Shown: positions 10,914 to 22,900 of the stretch, piece after piece | How the letters are laid out: each line of letters begins with the position of its first letter | Numbering within the stretch: the first letter of the stretch is position 1 | Assembly (NCBI GenBank): GCA_020055645.1 | Contig: CM034549.1 | Coordinates: 6,138,001 to 6,202,000 of the forward strand | Direction of reading: 5' to 3' | DNA from: Tomocerus qinae | Taxonomy: Eukaryota; Arthropoda; Collembola; Entomobryomorpha; Tomoceridae | DNA length: 64,000 nt | Notes under the pieces: generated by a model | Databases searched by the model: none | What the model saw: only the letters and a program-made list of their open reading frames with translations | What the model was told of the DNA's origin: nothing | Program-made: the position numbers and the translations under genes

Positions 10914-12718
10914 TTGGCGTTATCGGTACACAATTTCTTTAATGCCCTTGTAATTAGGGCAAAAGGGGGAAAACAGTAACAGTATTCCTTTGACCAATCT
11001 ACAGTGAAAGCATCAATGAAACTTGCACCCGGTTGGCTGTGCCAGGAAACAAAACGTAAACATTGTTTTGTATGTGGGGATGCGAACATGTCAATTGTGG
11101 GGTTTCCGAATTTAACCCGTATTATCTCAAATAAACAAGAGTTTAGTTTCCAATCCGACTCGTCGATTTTAAACCGAGATTGTTCATCAGCCACGGCGTT
11201 ATTTTGGGATGAAATGTAACTAGCAAATAAAATTATACATCTATCTTCACACCACTTCCATATTCTCTTTGCAATTGAATGAAGATCATCAGAGTGACAT
11301 CCTCCAAACTTATTAATATACGCTATTGCTGATGTGCTATCGATACGTAGGAGAATTTTGCAATTTCTTTCCGTTTCCACGAAAGCAGAGAGAGACATCT
11401 CTACTGCCAATAGTTCTAATGTATTTATATGGTAATTCCTTTGTGCTAAGGTCCAATAACCTCTTGTGGTCTTATTGTTACAATCTGCTCCCCATCCGGT
11501 AAGGGAAGCGTCGGTGTGAATAACAAATTTGTAAATATCCTGGTGTATGGTCATAAACCCATAAGGTAATTTCTTAAGCCACCACTTGATATCTTCCTTT
11601 AAGTGATTTGGGAAATCAATTATATTATCATAGTCTGAGTTGCATCTTTTTAATTCTGCAGCTAGAAAAATTGCAATTTCTCTAGTATACAATGGACCAT
11701 ATGGTATAGCGGGACAGACTGAAATAAGGTGTCCTTTTAACTCTGATATATTTCGAATAGGTATTTTCTTCCACAACAAAGCTTCCTTACATCTCTGAAT
11801 TAGTCTGCCACGTTTCTTTTCAGTGAGACTTAAAGTTTCTGCCGATGTATTGAATAAAAATCCAAGATATGTCAGTTCTCTTGTTGGTTTTAATATTGAT
11901 TTTTCATTGATAACAAATCCTAATGAATCGACTAACTTTAACGTATCCTGAACATTAAGAAAACATTTTTTCTCGTTTTCCGCCATTAGCAAGAGATCGT
12001 CCAAATAGATAGACGATAGGTATCCCTTTTCTCTTAAAAAGGCAACCACAGGTTTCATCACCTTTGTGAAAAGGTAAGGTGCAGTCGATAAACCAAATGG
12101 TACACAAGTGTATTCATATAGTTGGGAATTAAACCTAAATCGTAGGTACTTTCTATCCGATTTTTGTATTGGTACATGTAGGTACGCATCCTAAATATCT
12201 ATTTTGGCCAAAAAATAATCTTTTCTAATAAGATTACAGACTGTTCGATAATCTTCCATTTTAAAATGAATCGTTTCGATAAATTCATTTAATGGTTTTA
12301 AATTAATTATTAGTCTTCGGCTACCATCAGCTTTAGGAACTGTAAAAATGCTACTGATAAATTGACCTTCAATGTCGTTCACTAGCTCAACCGCCCCAAT
12401 ATCTATTAATCTCTTAATTTCATTTTCTACAGCCATTTCATCCACTTTAGGAAGTACTTTACATTTTGTTTTGAAATTCTGAACCGGTTGGGTGTGAAAA
12501 GGAATTTTATAACCTAAGATTGTCTGTAGCACAAATTGGTCAGCTGTTAATGTTTTCCATTGTTCTACATACAAAGACAGTCTGCCAGCTATTTTTACCA
12601 ATGGGGGAATCTTGCTATTGCAATTTTGTTGAATAGAGCTACTTACGGAAGAAGAAATTATTGGTGGTTCTGTTGGTTTGATCGGCTGAATGGTCGAAAT
12701 TGGGCCCGACGATTCCAA
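10700..12718 (-). pseudogene. DIRS reverse transcriptase, RNase H and methyltransferase ORF, one stop
   Basis: The polymerase ORF of the DIRS element. From the N-terminus: reverse transcriptase with SRRLIINLKPLN and KID-x2-DAYLHVPI motifs, then FGLSTAPYLFTK and the YLDD catalytic box (near 12000-12020). RNase H follows with HTDASLTGWGA, LELLAVEMS, RIDSTSAIAYIN and AVADEQSR, which contain the four acidic positions. Last comes a Dam-like N6-adenine methyltransferase domain typical of DIRS1 elements (IDMFASPH, FTVDWS, CFPPFALI, VVPHWPTQPWYP). A TAG at 12191-12193 interrupts the RT palm inside KID-x2-DAYL, where related elements usually have Gln, so one C-to-T transition would explain it. The rest of the frame is open from 12718 to 10700. 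The ATG at 12718 overlaps the end of ORF1 in another frame. Confidence 0.88.
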
Positions 12719-13977
12719 GGTCCGCCGCGTGACCGGAGAGGGCCCTGTAGTTTAAAGGACGAGTACCTTTGTTGTAGGGAGTAAAGCGAGGCGAGAATTT
12801 TTTTCAAAAAGTTTCCTCGTATAATTTTCGAAGTAGACGTCGCTGCGCGAGCATCCTTTTCAATGTCATCTCCAAATAAGAATTCGGTCACTTTAGTTTG
12901 GTTTGAACATAAACCAGCAGATTCTTTTGTCATCACCTCCTTGATGTTCTTTCTCCGTTGTAAGTTAATATCGCGAAAACTAATAGCTAGGTTCACCGTT
13001 GCATCGACGGTCATTTTGAGAATTTTTGTGGTGACCTCATGTGGTAGCGTAGCTGAGTTTTTTGATATTTCATCAGCGATGAGTGACTGAATAATCATAG
13101 CTTTACTAACTCCCTGCAGAGTGCATTGAAGCTTTGCATCCTTTGTCTTCTGCATTTGATTAAAATTGGGATGATTCCAAATTTCGGGATTTACTTTTGG
13201 CACTCCTAAATATCTGCAGTTAGCGGGAGTCTTGTATTTTGACTTCAAATTATCGAGAATTTGCTTAGAGATATTCTGCTGAGGTATTTTATTAAAGGCT
13301 TCTGCCACCACGTGTGATAAATCTTCACCATAGTCTTGATCAGGAATAAATTCATTCAGTATACTACTGATGAGGTTTTCAGACGTGTCATTTTCACCGT
13401 CTTTATTTTCTAAAAACAAATTTAAGATTTAGCCAACTTACTGCGTAAGTGCCATCAAATAAGTTTCAAATACAATATAACATGTTAGCTGCTTACTACG
13501 TAAGCGCTATATTAGGTTGTACTTATCACTACGTGAAAGTACGTTTCGGATATTATGAATTTAAGTTCTTATTAAGTTTAGCCAGACTACGACGTAGCTG
13601 CTCTTAATCGTAAAATATTTACCTTCATTATCCACTTTATTGGATTGAGTACAAATTCCCATTCCCTCTAAGAGGGTGTCCAGAGGGTCGTCATCGTCAT
13701 AAATTTCATCCACATCCTCAGAAACACTAGCTTCGGTGGTGAGGATATTTGTTAGATTTTCGACGGATGAATTCAAGGTAGATAAGAGTGCGGATTGGGT
13801 TTCAACGGCTGATTGGAGAACAGAAATCTTTTTAATTTCTTCAGCATTTTCTGACACTCTTGCGGATAAGGTTGAGATGTTTACAAGCATTTCTCCATCT
13901 ATATTCTCGTCTACCGTAACTGGAGTGGTCTGATTTGTCGCCCTACTACGTAGTGCTCTACCTGACATACTATACAA
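12658..13977 (-). CDS. DIRS ORF1 (gag-like), probably spliced
   Basis: The 5'-most ORF of the element, in the gag position. Exon 1 runs 13977-13623 (start at MYSMSGRALRSRA or the internal Met three codons on) and ends at a donor reading GAAG/GTAAAT. Exon 2 runs 13409-12658 after an acceptor with a T-rich tract and TAG. Removing bases 13622-13410 (213 nt) keeps frame; without splicing, exon 1 hits a stop inside the intron at about 13561. Exon 1 is acidic and Ser/Thr-rich with a probable helix. Exon 2 is helical and ends in an Arg/Gly/Ser-rich tail suited to RNA binding. No zinc knuckle is visible. The 3' end overlaps the RT ORF by 61 bases in a different frame, so the polymerase is reached by internal initiation or frameshifting. 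The intron is inferred from splice signals. Confidence 0.65.
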
Positions 13978-14322
13978 TAAAAAATGTTGATTAGCTAGGA
14001 AAAAACTCTTTTTCGAAAATTGTGACAGCTCGCTGCTTACTATTAAGGAAAATGCCGTTTTAATATAAGGAAAGATGTAATAAAAATAGTTTCTGGGTGA
14101 CGATACAGACTTTGTGAGACTGAACGCAATTAGAAAGATACATTACCTGACGTTGAGTGCTGATGTTGATGTTCCAGCTAGAGGAGAGTTAGCCATTTAG
14201 TCAGCTGTCCTGGATTACACCGAGTGAAGTTAAACTAAATAAATAATAACTTTAATTACGGGAAAAAATTAGTTAGCGCCATAGGATTCTTTGCGTCCGA
14301 CCACCATGAGCGTAAGAAGGCA
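13978..14322. other. DIRS 5' leader between ITR and ORF1
   Basis: Unique element sequence between the ORF1 start and the inner edge of the right ITR. It holds no ORF of note. By position it would carry the element's leader; no promoter motif was identified with confidence. Confidence 0.5.
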
Positions 14323-14486
14323 ATTGAAGTGAACAGGGTGAAACGCGACGGACGGTGAGAACGAACGTGGGTAGAGCGTCATAGGGTGGTAAAGGGGGTA
14401 AAGGGGTGTGGCGCAAATCTTTTCCCCCTTTAAACGTACGGCTTCCATGTAGTGAGTATGGCTCTACTACTAAGTAAACAGTAATA
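14323..14486. repeat. DIRS 5' inverted terminal repeat (core)
   Basis: Reverse complement of 9288-9451 over 164 bp. The outer extension 14487-14515 is unique to this end and recurs in reverse at 9592-9620 within the internal complementary region. Confidence 0.9.
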
Positions 14487-14515
14487 CTGAGGACGTAATA
14501 AAGAGAAGTTTAATT

Positions 14516-16990
14516 GGAAATCAATGCTAGGTCATTATTGGATATTTTTATCAATTTATTTTTCAGGGAATATCTGTGAAAACTATATTGACAAATTATT
14601 TAATAATTTTCAAGTAATAAGCCACACCCTATTATTAATGACCTTATGCCCATGCCGAAAGAAAATTATTAGGGTCTTGCTGGAAACAGCAATATCGCAA
14701 TTTAGATTCAACTTAACAAAAATAATTAATTAAGTAGACCTTTTGATTTTATTTAATTTCCAAAATTTCTCCTTATTTTTGAATGTTATTTAATTTCTCT
14801 TAGGATTTCATATAAATTTGTGGAAGAAAATGGAAAAATGGTTCAATAAAAGTGAGAAAATGGTTAGATAGCGGGACTACGATGTATAATCATTTAATGA
14901 GCAATAATTATTATTATTAGGGATATAAATGTGAATTGCATTATCATATCGTATAATCGTCGTAGGTACCTAGAAAAGGAAAAGAAAAGGAGCAAATGAA
15001 CTGTAGAAAGTGGAATGTTGTTTCTCTATGTTCTTGTACAGCATAGACTAACTATATTTATATACCTTGTCAGTCCTGATAATACATACACAACTACTTA
15101 CAAGTATAATAGTTAAAGCGTCAGCTCAACAATAATGATTAGCATCTTAAAAACTTGAGCAGTAAAATAAATGAAATATGCGAAGAAAAAATGTCAACAG
15201 AATATCTAAACCGGTTTCTCTGCTGCTGTGAGACACTCGACTAGCATTTTGGCGTTTTGTTGCTGTTTTCTTTTTAAATGAGAAGCTAATTACCAGACGG
15301 GCAGAATATTCTAACAGACGATACCTAAATAAATAACATTCCTCAATGTTGAAAGGTAAAGGCTTTAATTTCATAATAAATATTTATTTTTAAGGTAGGG
15401 ACGGATGTCTACTCTTCCTCCTGTCTTCAGCGAGAAAAGAATTTATTTCCACTTTGCATATCATTTGTGGTTCAATATTATGTCTTTTTTGCATGTGGTC
15501 TTCTATAACTATTAAGAGTTCCGTTGGGATTAACATAAAGTGAGCATAATATGGAAGCGTAACAAAAATAAGTAAATAGTGGACGTGAATGTTGGTTGAA
15601 GGATAGAGAGTGTACAGGCTGAAGGGAAGAAGAGAAGACACAAAGGTGCACTGACTTACAGACAGACATTAAGGTCTGCCAATACCTCTTGCAATTACAT
15701 GTATTTTCTTACCTCCTCACTAGTCCTCACTATCCGCGCCAATTTTGTGTCATTCTGAATATATGAGCCCTCAAAGTTTAGATTAACTACCCTGAAGGGA
15801 CAAAATGACTAGACTTGTTGTAATTTGAAGCTGGAAAGGTCACAGGGGTTAACTTAACGAAATATTGCAAAGTAACTAAAAGATTTTTTTGGAAAATTTG
15901 ACTCTTCTGCATGTGCATAAATAATAAATATCTAAGGTTTATAGGATTTCATTATTAACTAATAAATTTTTGATTTAAGCTTTGTCGCGAAATAAAGGAA
16001 AAAATAAGATTTTACGGGCATACTACTAATACTGCATGTCTATTAGTATTAGCTCGCAGACTCAAATATTTCTCTAAAATTGAATTTTGCATTACCGATC
16101 AAACCTGAAGCCAAAAATTAGTTTTTTAGAGTTGGAAAATAACTTCTGTCAAACATTTTGGGGGAAAACTTAAAGACATTGATTGGAGACAATCCCATAA
16201 AACAATTAATTTTTAATTTCAGATTCCACCAGTAACAGAATCTTTGTTAAAAGTTTAGTTTGATAGTAAGCATGGTCTGCAGAAGAAAATCTGCTGATAC
16301 ATTGGTTTTCCTACTTCTCATCTTGCCTCACAAAGAATATGCTGGCGCACCTTAAAAGAATGAATGTGAGTATGGAGTAGTGTATGAGTTGTAGTTTTAA
16401 GACGACTTGTATGTGGCTGTATGCTATGGTGCTTTATAGATGTGTGAGTTGGTAGGTATGTATGAGAAATGAGAATGGAGGTCAAGCGTGAGTACGTGAG
16501 GTGAAGGTGAGTCGGTGACTTGACTAACTCACTCAGTAGGACAACAACATAGACTAGCAATCCAACCCTTCTTAACTATTCTTATTAAACTTACAATAAT
16601 CATTACACTTCTACTTCATCTATAATCTATCTATACCTACGGTTTTTGAGAAATGGTTTGTAGCGCTTTTATTTAGACCTGCTTGCCTGCACACTCACAC
16701 TGCACAGCTATTCTAGGAAATTAATTAATCCTATTAAATAAGACAGATTTCAAATAGCTTTCCATTTAATTTTTTCAGTCAAACTGGACCATGAATAGTG
16801 GTCGTGTCTAGTATTTGACCAGGTACTACACTATAGTGGCTATAAAATGGCATAATGGCTGACTAAAACGGTTATTGACATGTGGTTAAAATGGTCTAAA
16901 ATGTAAAAGTAAAAAATTTACCTCAACTAACTTTAAAAATTTGATTTGATTTTCTGATTTTTTATTTATATTTTTCATTTTATTTCATTT
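14516..16990. other. Non-coding DNA, no gene recognised
   Basis: AT-rich sequence downstream of the DIRS insertion. Short ORFs (for example near 15147-15669 and 16318-16560 on the - strand) look like chance frames in simple sequence, with no splice-linked partners or motifs. No repeat longer than short simple tracts was seen. Confidence 0.45.
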
Positions 16991-17216
16991 TATTTCATCC
17001 GATTTCATCTGATTTCATCCGATTTCATCTGATTTCATCCGATTTCATCTGATTTCATCCGATTTCATCTGATTTCATCCGATTTCATCTGATTTCATCC
17101 GATTTCATCTGATTTCATCCGATTTCATCTGATTTCATCCGATTTCATCTGATTTCATCTGATTTCGTCTGATTTCATCTGATTTCATCTGATTTCATCT
17201 GATTTCATCCGATTTC
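16991..17216. repeat. Minisatellite with 10-bp basic unit in 20-bp alternation
   Basis: About 22 tandem copies of a decamer GATTTCATCY. Through most of the array the last base alternates C, T, C, T, so the true unit is a 20-mer; the 3' end (about 17150-17200) has lost the alternation and is all T until the last copy. The T-run recurs once every 10 bp, in phase with the DNA helix. Sequence upstream (16940-16990) contains degenerate forms of the decamer. Confidence 0.95.
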
Positions 17217-18474
17217 AACATATTTTCTCAGGATTATTCCTTTTATGAATAAGGATGGTTCGGATTTTTTGAAAAGAATTCATTTTTCGTAGTTCTGAAG
17301 AGGTTATCACTCTCGTCAGTCTCTTCCCATCTTTGAGACCAAATTAATTGATATTTTATTTCTATTCACTTACTGAGAACGTTTAACATTATTGACAGAT
17401 ATTGTCAAATCAAGTGTAGTAGGGAGGGTGCGATGTTGACTAAACGTGATAATGTATAATAATAACTGGTTTCTCTTTCTCCAGAGAAATGCTTTGCAAA
17501 GAGAATCCCTTTTAGTATTTCTCAGCCGAATTCTTTAATTGCCGACTTCTACTCCCTCCGGTCCGGATTATTGTACTACTATCTTAACTGATTTCCACGA
17601 ATATTCGTAATAGCTTGCCCCGGAATGAAATTCAAGAATGGGTTGTTAGATAAACGCTTCCTATCATATCATTGAGATATCTGGAGAATATTTAATTCGT
17701 AGTTATCATCATACTTAAAGGATGCAGTTGTAACAAGAAACGTTAATTGGTTTGAATATTGTGTGGGGTAAGTATACACTGTAGAGTAGAGTGGATGCAT
17801 TGAGGGTGAAGCGGGTATTGCCAGCAAGGTGCATACGCACCGGGTAGTTATACAGACGGACGAGTTAATGTAAACAGCGGCAGCGTGTAATCGGATTTGT
17901 TCGTGCGGGGATAATAATTTTCACAGAATTAAAGGATATTCTGACATTCTCTCTAATACTAAGCCAAACCTCATGCTGAGATGACATCCCTTTGTTCCCG
18001 AATCATCTCTCTCACTCCTCCACTCATTTCTACTCCATGTTAGCAGATCCATCCCCGGCTACCACAAAGGTAAGTATTACAAATTATTACATCGATTGTG
18101 GACTCTGGCGAAATCTACTTTTATTCCCGCCAACAATGACGAAAAATCCAACATTTTTGGGTCCCGTTCTAAAAAATCTTCCTTGAAAAATGAAGAAAAT
18201 GTTTCCAATTTGTTGAATGGAATGCTGGTGAAGTTGAGTAGAAAGAGTTAGCGACTGCATGGTGGAATAAATGTAAATATTTAATAGGAGTGGAGATTCA
18301 CTTGCTTGGTCTCCCAATCATTTGGTAGTAATAAAGTTATTTAAATTCTCTGGACTGAATATAACTCCCTTCATCATTTTCCCTCTTTTCCTAGTAATAG
18401 GATTATGGACACGCTTGTCCTTCTGCAATTGTTTTATCATTATTGCTATTTGGAAATTCTGTGGATTGCTAATT
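17217..18474. other. Non-coding DNA, no gene recognised
   Basis: No coding exon supported. A start codon at 18037 followed by eleven codons and a strong donor (AAAG/GTAAGT at about 18069-18075) could be a 5' exon of a downstream gene, but nothing identifies it. Confidence 0.35.
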
Positions 18475-18614
18475 TGTGGGAGTGCAGAGAAGATTGAGTC
18501 TCTCTTGGTCGCTGGCCTCTCAGTATTTAGACGACCAAGCTAGTGAACAATACCCTGTTATAATACTGAGAGGCTAGCGACCACGAGAGACTCAATCTTC
18601 TCTGCACACCCACA
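18475..18614. repeat. Hairpin inverted repeat, 53-bp arms
   Basis: Bases 18475-18527 and 18562-18614 are reverse complements with about three mismatches, separated by a 34-base loop. The structure suits a small foldback element or MITE remnant. No convincing target duplication was seen at its edges. Confidence 0.85.
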
Positions 18615-19412
18615 TTTCTACTTTTCTATTTACCTTCTACTAATAACAATTTTATGACCGTGGTGCCATTTTGGAATTTTGACTTTTTTTAAACATATTT
18701 ATTTTAACTTCGAAGTTCCAATTTCAATTGATTTCCATTTCACTTTTGGACTACAAAGAATGTTTTCCTTCTGGTTCTGTTCTGGTTTTGAATTGGAGTG
18801 TCTTGTAACTTTTAGTGTTGATAGGGGCAGAGGTAAGGTCTCCAAGTAGAGTTGGCACTTAATAGAGTCATTAGCCAAGTCAGTCACTGGAGTGGCTCCT
18901 CTATGTAGTCGGAGGAGAGGGCTGAGACTAGCTAATAGATGCTAAGACCGAGTTAAGCTATTTGCCGATGGAATTATGTTGTTGTCACCCCTCGGATGGA
19001 ACTCTCTCGACTCCACTCCAGCTTGTCCATTCATTTACATCTCTTGTTGTGGTTCCCTATTTATTAGCACAAATGCTCACAGCATGTCACTTATTTGCAT
19101 TACTCTCCTTCCTACTCCCATTTATCATTCATATCACCAGAAACGAAATCATTTTTCAAAAATACTCTTCACACTTCGTTTTTAATTCCCTCCCTCACCC
19201 ACTCCGAGAAAACGGATCATCCTTGTCTTCTCTGACTCTCTTGGGAATCACTATAAATGTTTTATTGTTACAATTTCTCAGTCGTGTCAAACTCAAATGC
19301 CACTACAGCTATTACAACATAGTGATATCTCAACTCTACAACTTTATCCATGGAATATGCTATTGCAAACTTGGAAAATATCCCCCGATGCATGCAGTAA
19401 TTTATTATTACT
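18615..19412. other. Non-coding DNA with chance ORF
   Basis: A 150-codon open frame at 18962-19414 is hydrophobic and His/Ser-rich, but lacks a recognisable motif, a sensible signal or topology, or splice partners. I do not call it a gene. Confidence 0.4.
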
Positions 19413-19975
19413 AGTCAACAGTCAACGGTGACACCCAAAATTTGTATATGTATTTAAAACTGCCAAAAAAATTCAACATGGTCAAGAAGAAAAATATTTT
19501 TCTGGATCTTAATCTTAATGAAGTAAATTACTAACTAAATTTTAAAAAACTAAAAAATTGAGCATTAGGGCTCAAAACGATTTACTATCGAATCTGGTAA
19601 AAAAATATTTATATAATATTAAAACTATTAAAAATATTCAATATTTGACCATATGGAATAATTTTTAACAATTTTAAAACTAATTTTTACATCGATATGA
19701 GTCTTTAACTAATTTTATCCAAAGTTATCGGATTTTAACCACTCTTATCCGATTTTATCCAATCTAATCCGATTTTATCCAATCTTATCCGATTTTAACC
19801 AATTGGTCTAAGTTTGTCTAAATTGGTCTAAGTTCGTCTAAATTGGTCTAAGTTCGTCTAAATTGGTCTAAGTTCGTCTAAATTGTCTAAGTTCGTCTAA
19901 ATTGTTCTAAGTTCGTCTAAATTGGTCCAGATTAGTCCAATATCATAAAATAATTAAGTCGCCAAGAGTTGACAT
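19413..19975. mobile_element. Probable non-autonomous element carrying a satellite core
   Basis: The left edge carries the motif GTCAACGGTGACA and then, 18 bases on, TATTTAAAACT, the same end found in the MITE at 58281-58587 and near 48089. The right edge near 19970 contains a partial inverse of it (GCCAAGAGTTGAC). Inside, 19720-19935 is a tandem array. The right boundary is uncertain. Confidence 0.45.
19720..19935. repeat. Second 10/20-bp periodic satellite array
   Basis: Decamers of the type GATTTTATCC alternating with AATCTTATCC (about 19740-19800) pass into decamers AATTGGTCTA alternating with AGTTCGTCTA (about 19801-19930). The basic period is 10 bp with a 20-bp higher-order unit, the same organisation as at 16991-17216 but a different sequence. 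A few single-base deletions break the phase near 19880 and 19905. Confidence 0.9.
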
Positions 19976-22900
19976 TAGAGCATATAGAAATTAAACCCTG
20001 TGTCCCTGTCTAAAGAAGCTTTTTAAAATTCGGTAGCTGTACCGGTGGAGATTTTCATGGTTGTTGTACGTTACATTGTACGCCGTGGATAGCATGCCAA
20101 TGACACACACGTATGCAAAATGCATATTACACAAGTTAACAAATTTGTAGTATTTTGAAATTCGAAAGCAATACTGGTGTCCTAGTAAAAATATAAAATT
20201 ATGCCATTTCTGCAGGGCCTGTTTTCCATATCATTGCTTCATTGTAATTGTACGGAGTTTTCCATTGGTGATGGCGTGGTGGGTGTTGGACATTGAAAAA
20301 GTAACTGCATGGTGTCTTTGCAGTTCAGACATTGTAATAAATGGGCAGTTTCAGAAAGAGAGTAATAAAGAGTCATCGCACCGGCCACCATATACGATAC
20401 TAATTTATCAGGAACGATCGTGGACAAGGACGACGACGGAAGAGTGGCTGGCGGAAATTGTCCGGTGGAAGAGTACTCAACTCTCCATTCTCCCTCCGTC
20501 GTCCATGCAGTTGATTGTGGTGGAAAAGTGGAAGTGCGTGGAAAAAGGAAAATTGCAGAGGCATAAAATGGGAGCTGTGGCGATTTTATAATTCTTAGGA
20601 GCATGGAGTGCGAGGGGCTGTTGTAATGTACACAGTAGTTTGGGACGAGGGTGGTATGGATCTTTTGCATGGAAATGATAAAAGGAATCCCCAAGGGGGG
20701 TCTCCGCACTCAATTCACTTCAATCCCCCCACATCGGCCACCGAAAAACTTCCCCTTCCCACGCTACTCTACTGCCTACTCTAAATATACATCTAACTAT
20801 ATAAACATATATTTGTATCTTCCTCTGCTAGCTTTACAGTCAACCTGATCCTCTCTCTTATTCCAACCTGATCCTCTTTTTTGTTTCTCTTTTACTTCAT
20901 CTTCTTTTTCTGCTTCTATTTAGAAGAGAGAGAGATGCGTCTCAATTCAGTTTTCACCAGTTGACTGTTGCCCCGAGTAGATAGAGCAGATAATGTTGTA
21001 CAGTGAGTAAGTGAGTGGCCATTAAGGTAAAGTTGACATGAGGGGAAACTGATGCTGCCCACCTACACGAAATATTATCTTTTCTTCCCCTCACCATCAT
21101 CTTCACTTTTCTTTCTTCTCCAAACAATAAGTAAACTCAACAAACAAAATTATTTGTGTCTCGAAATTTTTTTAATACAATTTGACATGAAAATGGCGAA
21201 TCAAGCTCAATAACTAAACCACCTAATTACTGAAAATTAGAACTATCTATAAAATTCAACAGGTAAAAATAATTAAACATTATGTCAGTCTTCTCGCATA
21301 AAAATTATGGATAATTTTTTATGAGCCCCTTTAAAGTAGACTACAAATTAAATGTCGCGTTTGATTGAAAATATCGAATCTTTCGATACTTGGAGAGTCC
21401 AGCTATTTCTGGGATCGGCAGATTGAGAGTCTGAACAGTAATAAAGTAGGTCATATTATCCGTCGCTTGTATTTATTTCCGACCTGTAATGACATGCCGC
21501 CCAATCCTACAAAATTACAATTTCCAGATAAATATACATAACAAATGTACTAACTAACATTTTGCAACTTTGCGGCTGCATTTTAAAAATCTGACTATGC
21601 CTGTATGTCCGGAAGGTGAGGACTGTCGTTGGATACTTCATGTGAGAATGTAGGAGCCCTTTGGTAATGAATTTAATAATAATAAAGCCGATTTCTGCTT
21701 CGTCTTTACTGAAATACTTGTCCTCTAGGAACTATATGTAATTCTCTGGTGGAGTAGATCGAGTTACCCGAGTCTGTACCTACCCGGTGTGTAGAATATA
21801 GTCACACAGAGGTTATAGAAGGTAGAATGAGTTTGTAGGGTCCTTGTTATTGGGAGGGATGGATGAGATGCGAAAGGGACGAAGAGGGTGCCTATTATCT
21901 CGAGTGCCACACTCTCATTCCCATTTCCCAAATGCCGAACTAAACTGAACAAACATTTCTCTATACACAATTCGACGACGTAAAAGTAAATGTCCCTCTA
22001 TTATTAACCAACAGTCTTAACATGCACAAAACTATGTAGTAGTAGATAAAAATAATGCCCGTCTCGTTTCCTATGACCTACCCTTGATATTTTCCGGATT
22101 ATTTTATATCTATCTAATATCTAATAAAGTACGGAGAAATAAAGTACCCCATCGGGCAATTCGACTCCTGCATCTCAATTCCTATTTAGAATCAGGGTTC
22201 ACTCTCCATTTACTCCTGGAAGAAATCCAAAAATTATGCTTTTGAAATTTTGTTTAATACTTTCTGAATTTTATACTCAAAGAAATTAACAAATAATAAC
22301 CAAACATCTTTCGATTCTTTCTGGCGAAAACATAAAAATAAGTATAAAGCAATTTGGCTCTATTTTGTCCAATTTTTCCGGAATTATTCCAATGGAATAA
22401 TATTATGTGTTCTTATTCCTTTCATTTCTATCTTATTTGTTGCAGTTAATATTGCAGTAATATCTACTGCATTTATTTATTGACTTATATACAGTTTGAG
22501 TACATAGTTGGCAATAATCCCACTTGCAGATGAACTCAGATACAATTTAAAACATAAATACTGTATTCCGTATGCATAAAATATTAAATCGCGTATACTT
22601 ATGCATAACTTATACGTAGTTGCTATAATAGATATATTATATACATTATATATTGTTTCTCTCCTGTATTATTTATATGAGAATGAATAACCGATCAACA
22701 AAATCTACCATCAGTACTATGTAATGAATAGCTCATCTTTATAGACATATGAATATAGTGGTTGGTGACGATAGTAGGGATAACTATATAGGTAGACCAT
22801 AATAATTTTAGAGATATATTTATGGTTTACGAACTGGAAGGAGGAGAATCGAAGGATAGTATACTTGTAACTTTTATACTTATAACTCCAATATTATGGA

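Larger units (their letters stand above)
9217..14515 (-). mobile_element. DIRS-like tyrosine-recombinase retrotransposon
   Basis: A 5.3-kb element read on the - strand, with its 5' end near 14515 and its 3' end near 9217. It has 164-bp inverted terminal repeats that appear identical (9288-9451 and 14323-14486), different outer extensions at each end, and an internal complementary region at 9517-9640 whose two halves match those extensions in reverse. Coding order is ORF1 (gag-like), then RT, RNase H and a Dam-like methyltransferase, then an overlapping tyrosine recombinase. That order, together with ITRs and an ICR, is diagnostic of the DIRS1 group rather than the split-direct-repeat PAT/Ngaro groups. 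The copy carries one nonsense codon and two frameshifts, so it is probably inactive, although near-identical ITRs suggest it is young. No long target-site duplication is seen, as expected for recombinase-mediated insertion. Confidence 0.9.

Noticed and set aside
18962-19414. 150-codon hydrophobic open frame on the + strand
   Set aside because: No motif, no plausible topology, no splice-linked exon, and the sequence is pyrimidine-rich, which produces Leu/Ser/Pro frames by chance.
20239-20709. 156-codon open frame on the - strand overlapped by long frames on +
   Set aside because: Mutually overlapping frames in all directions point to low stop density from base composition, not coding.
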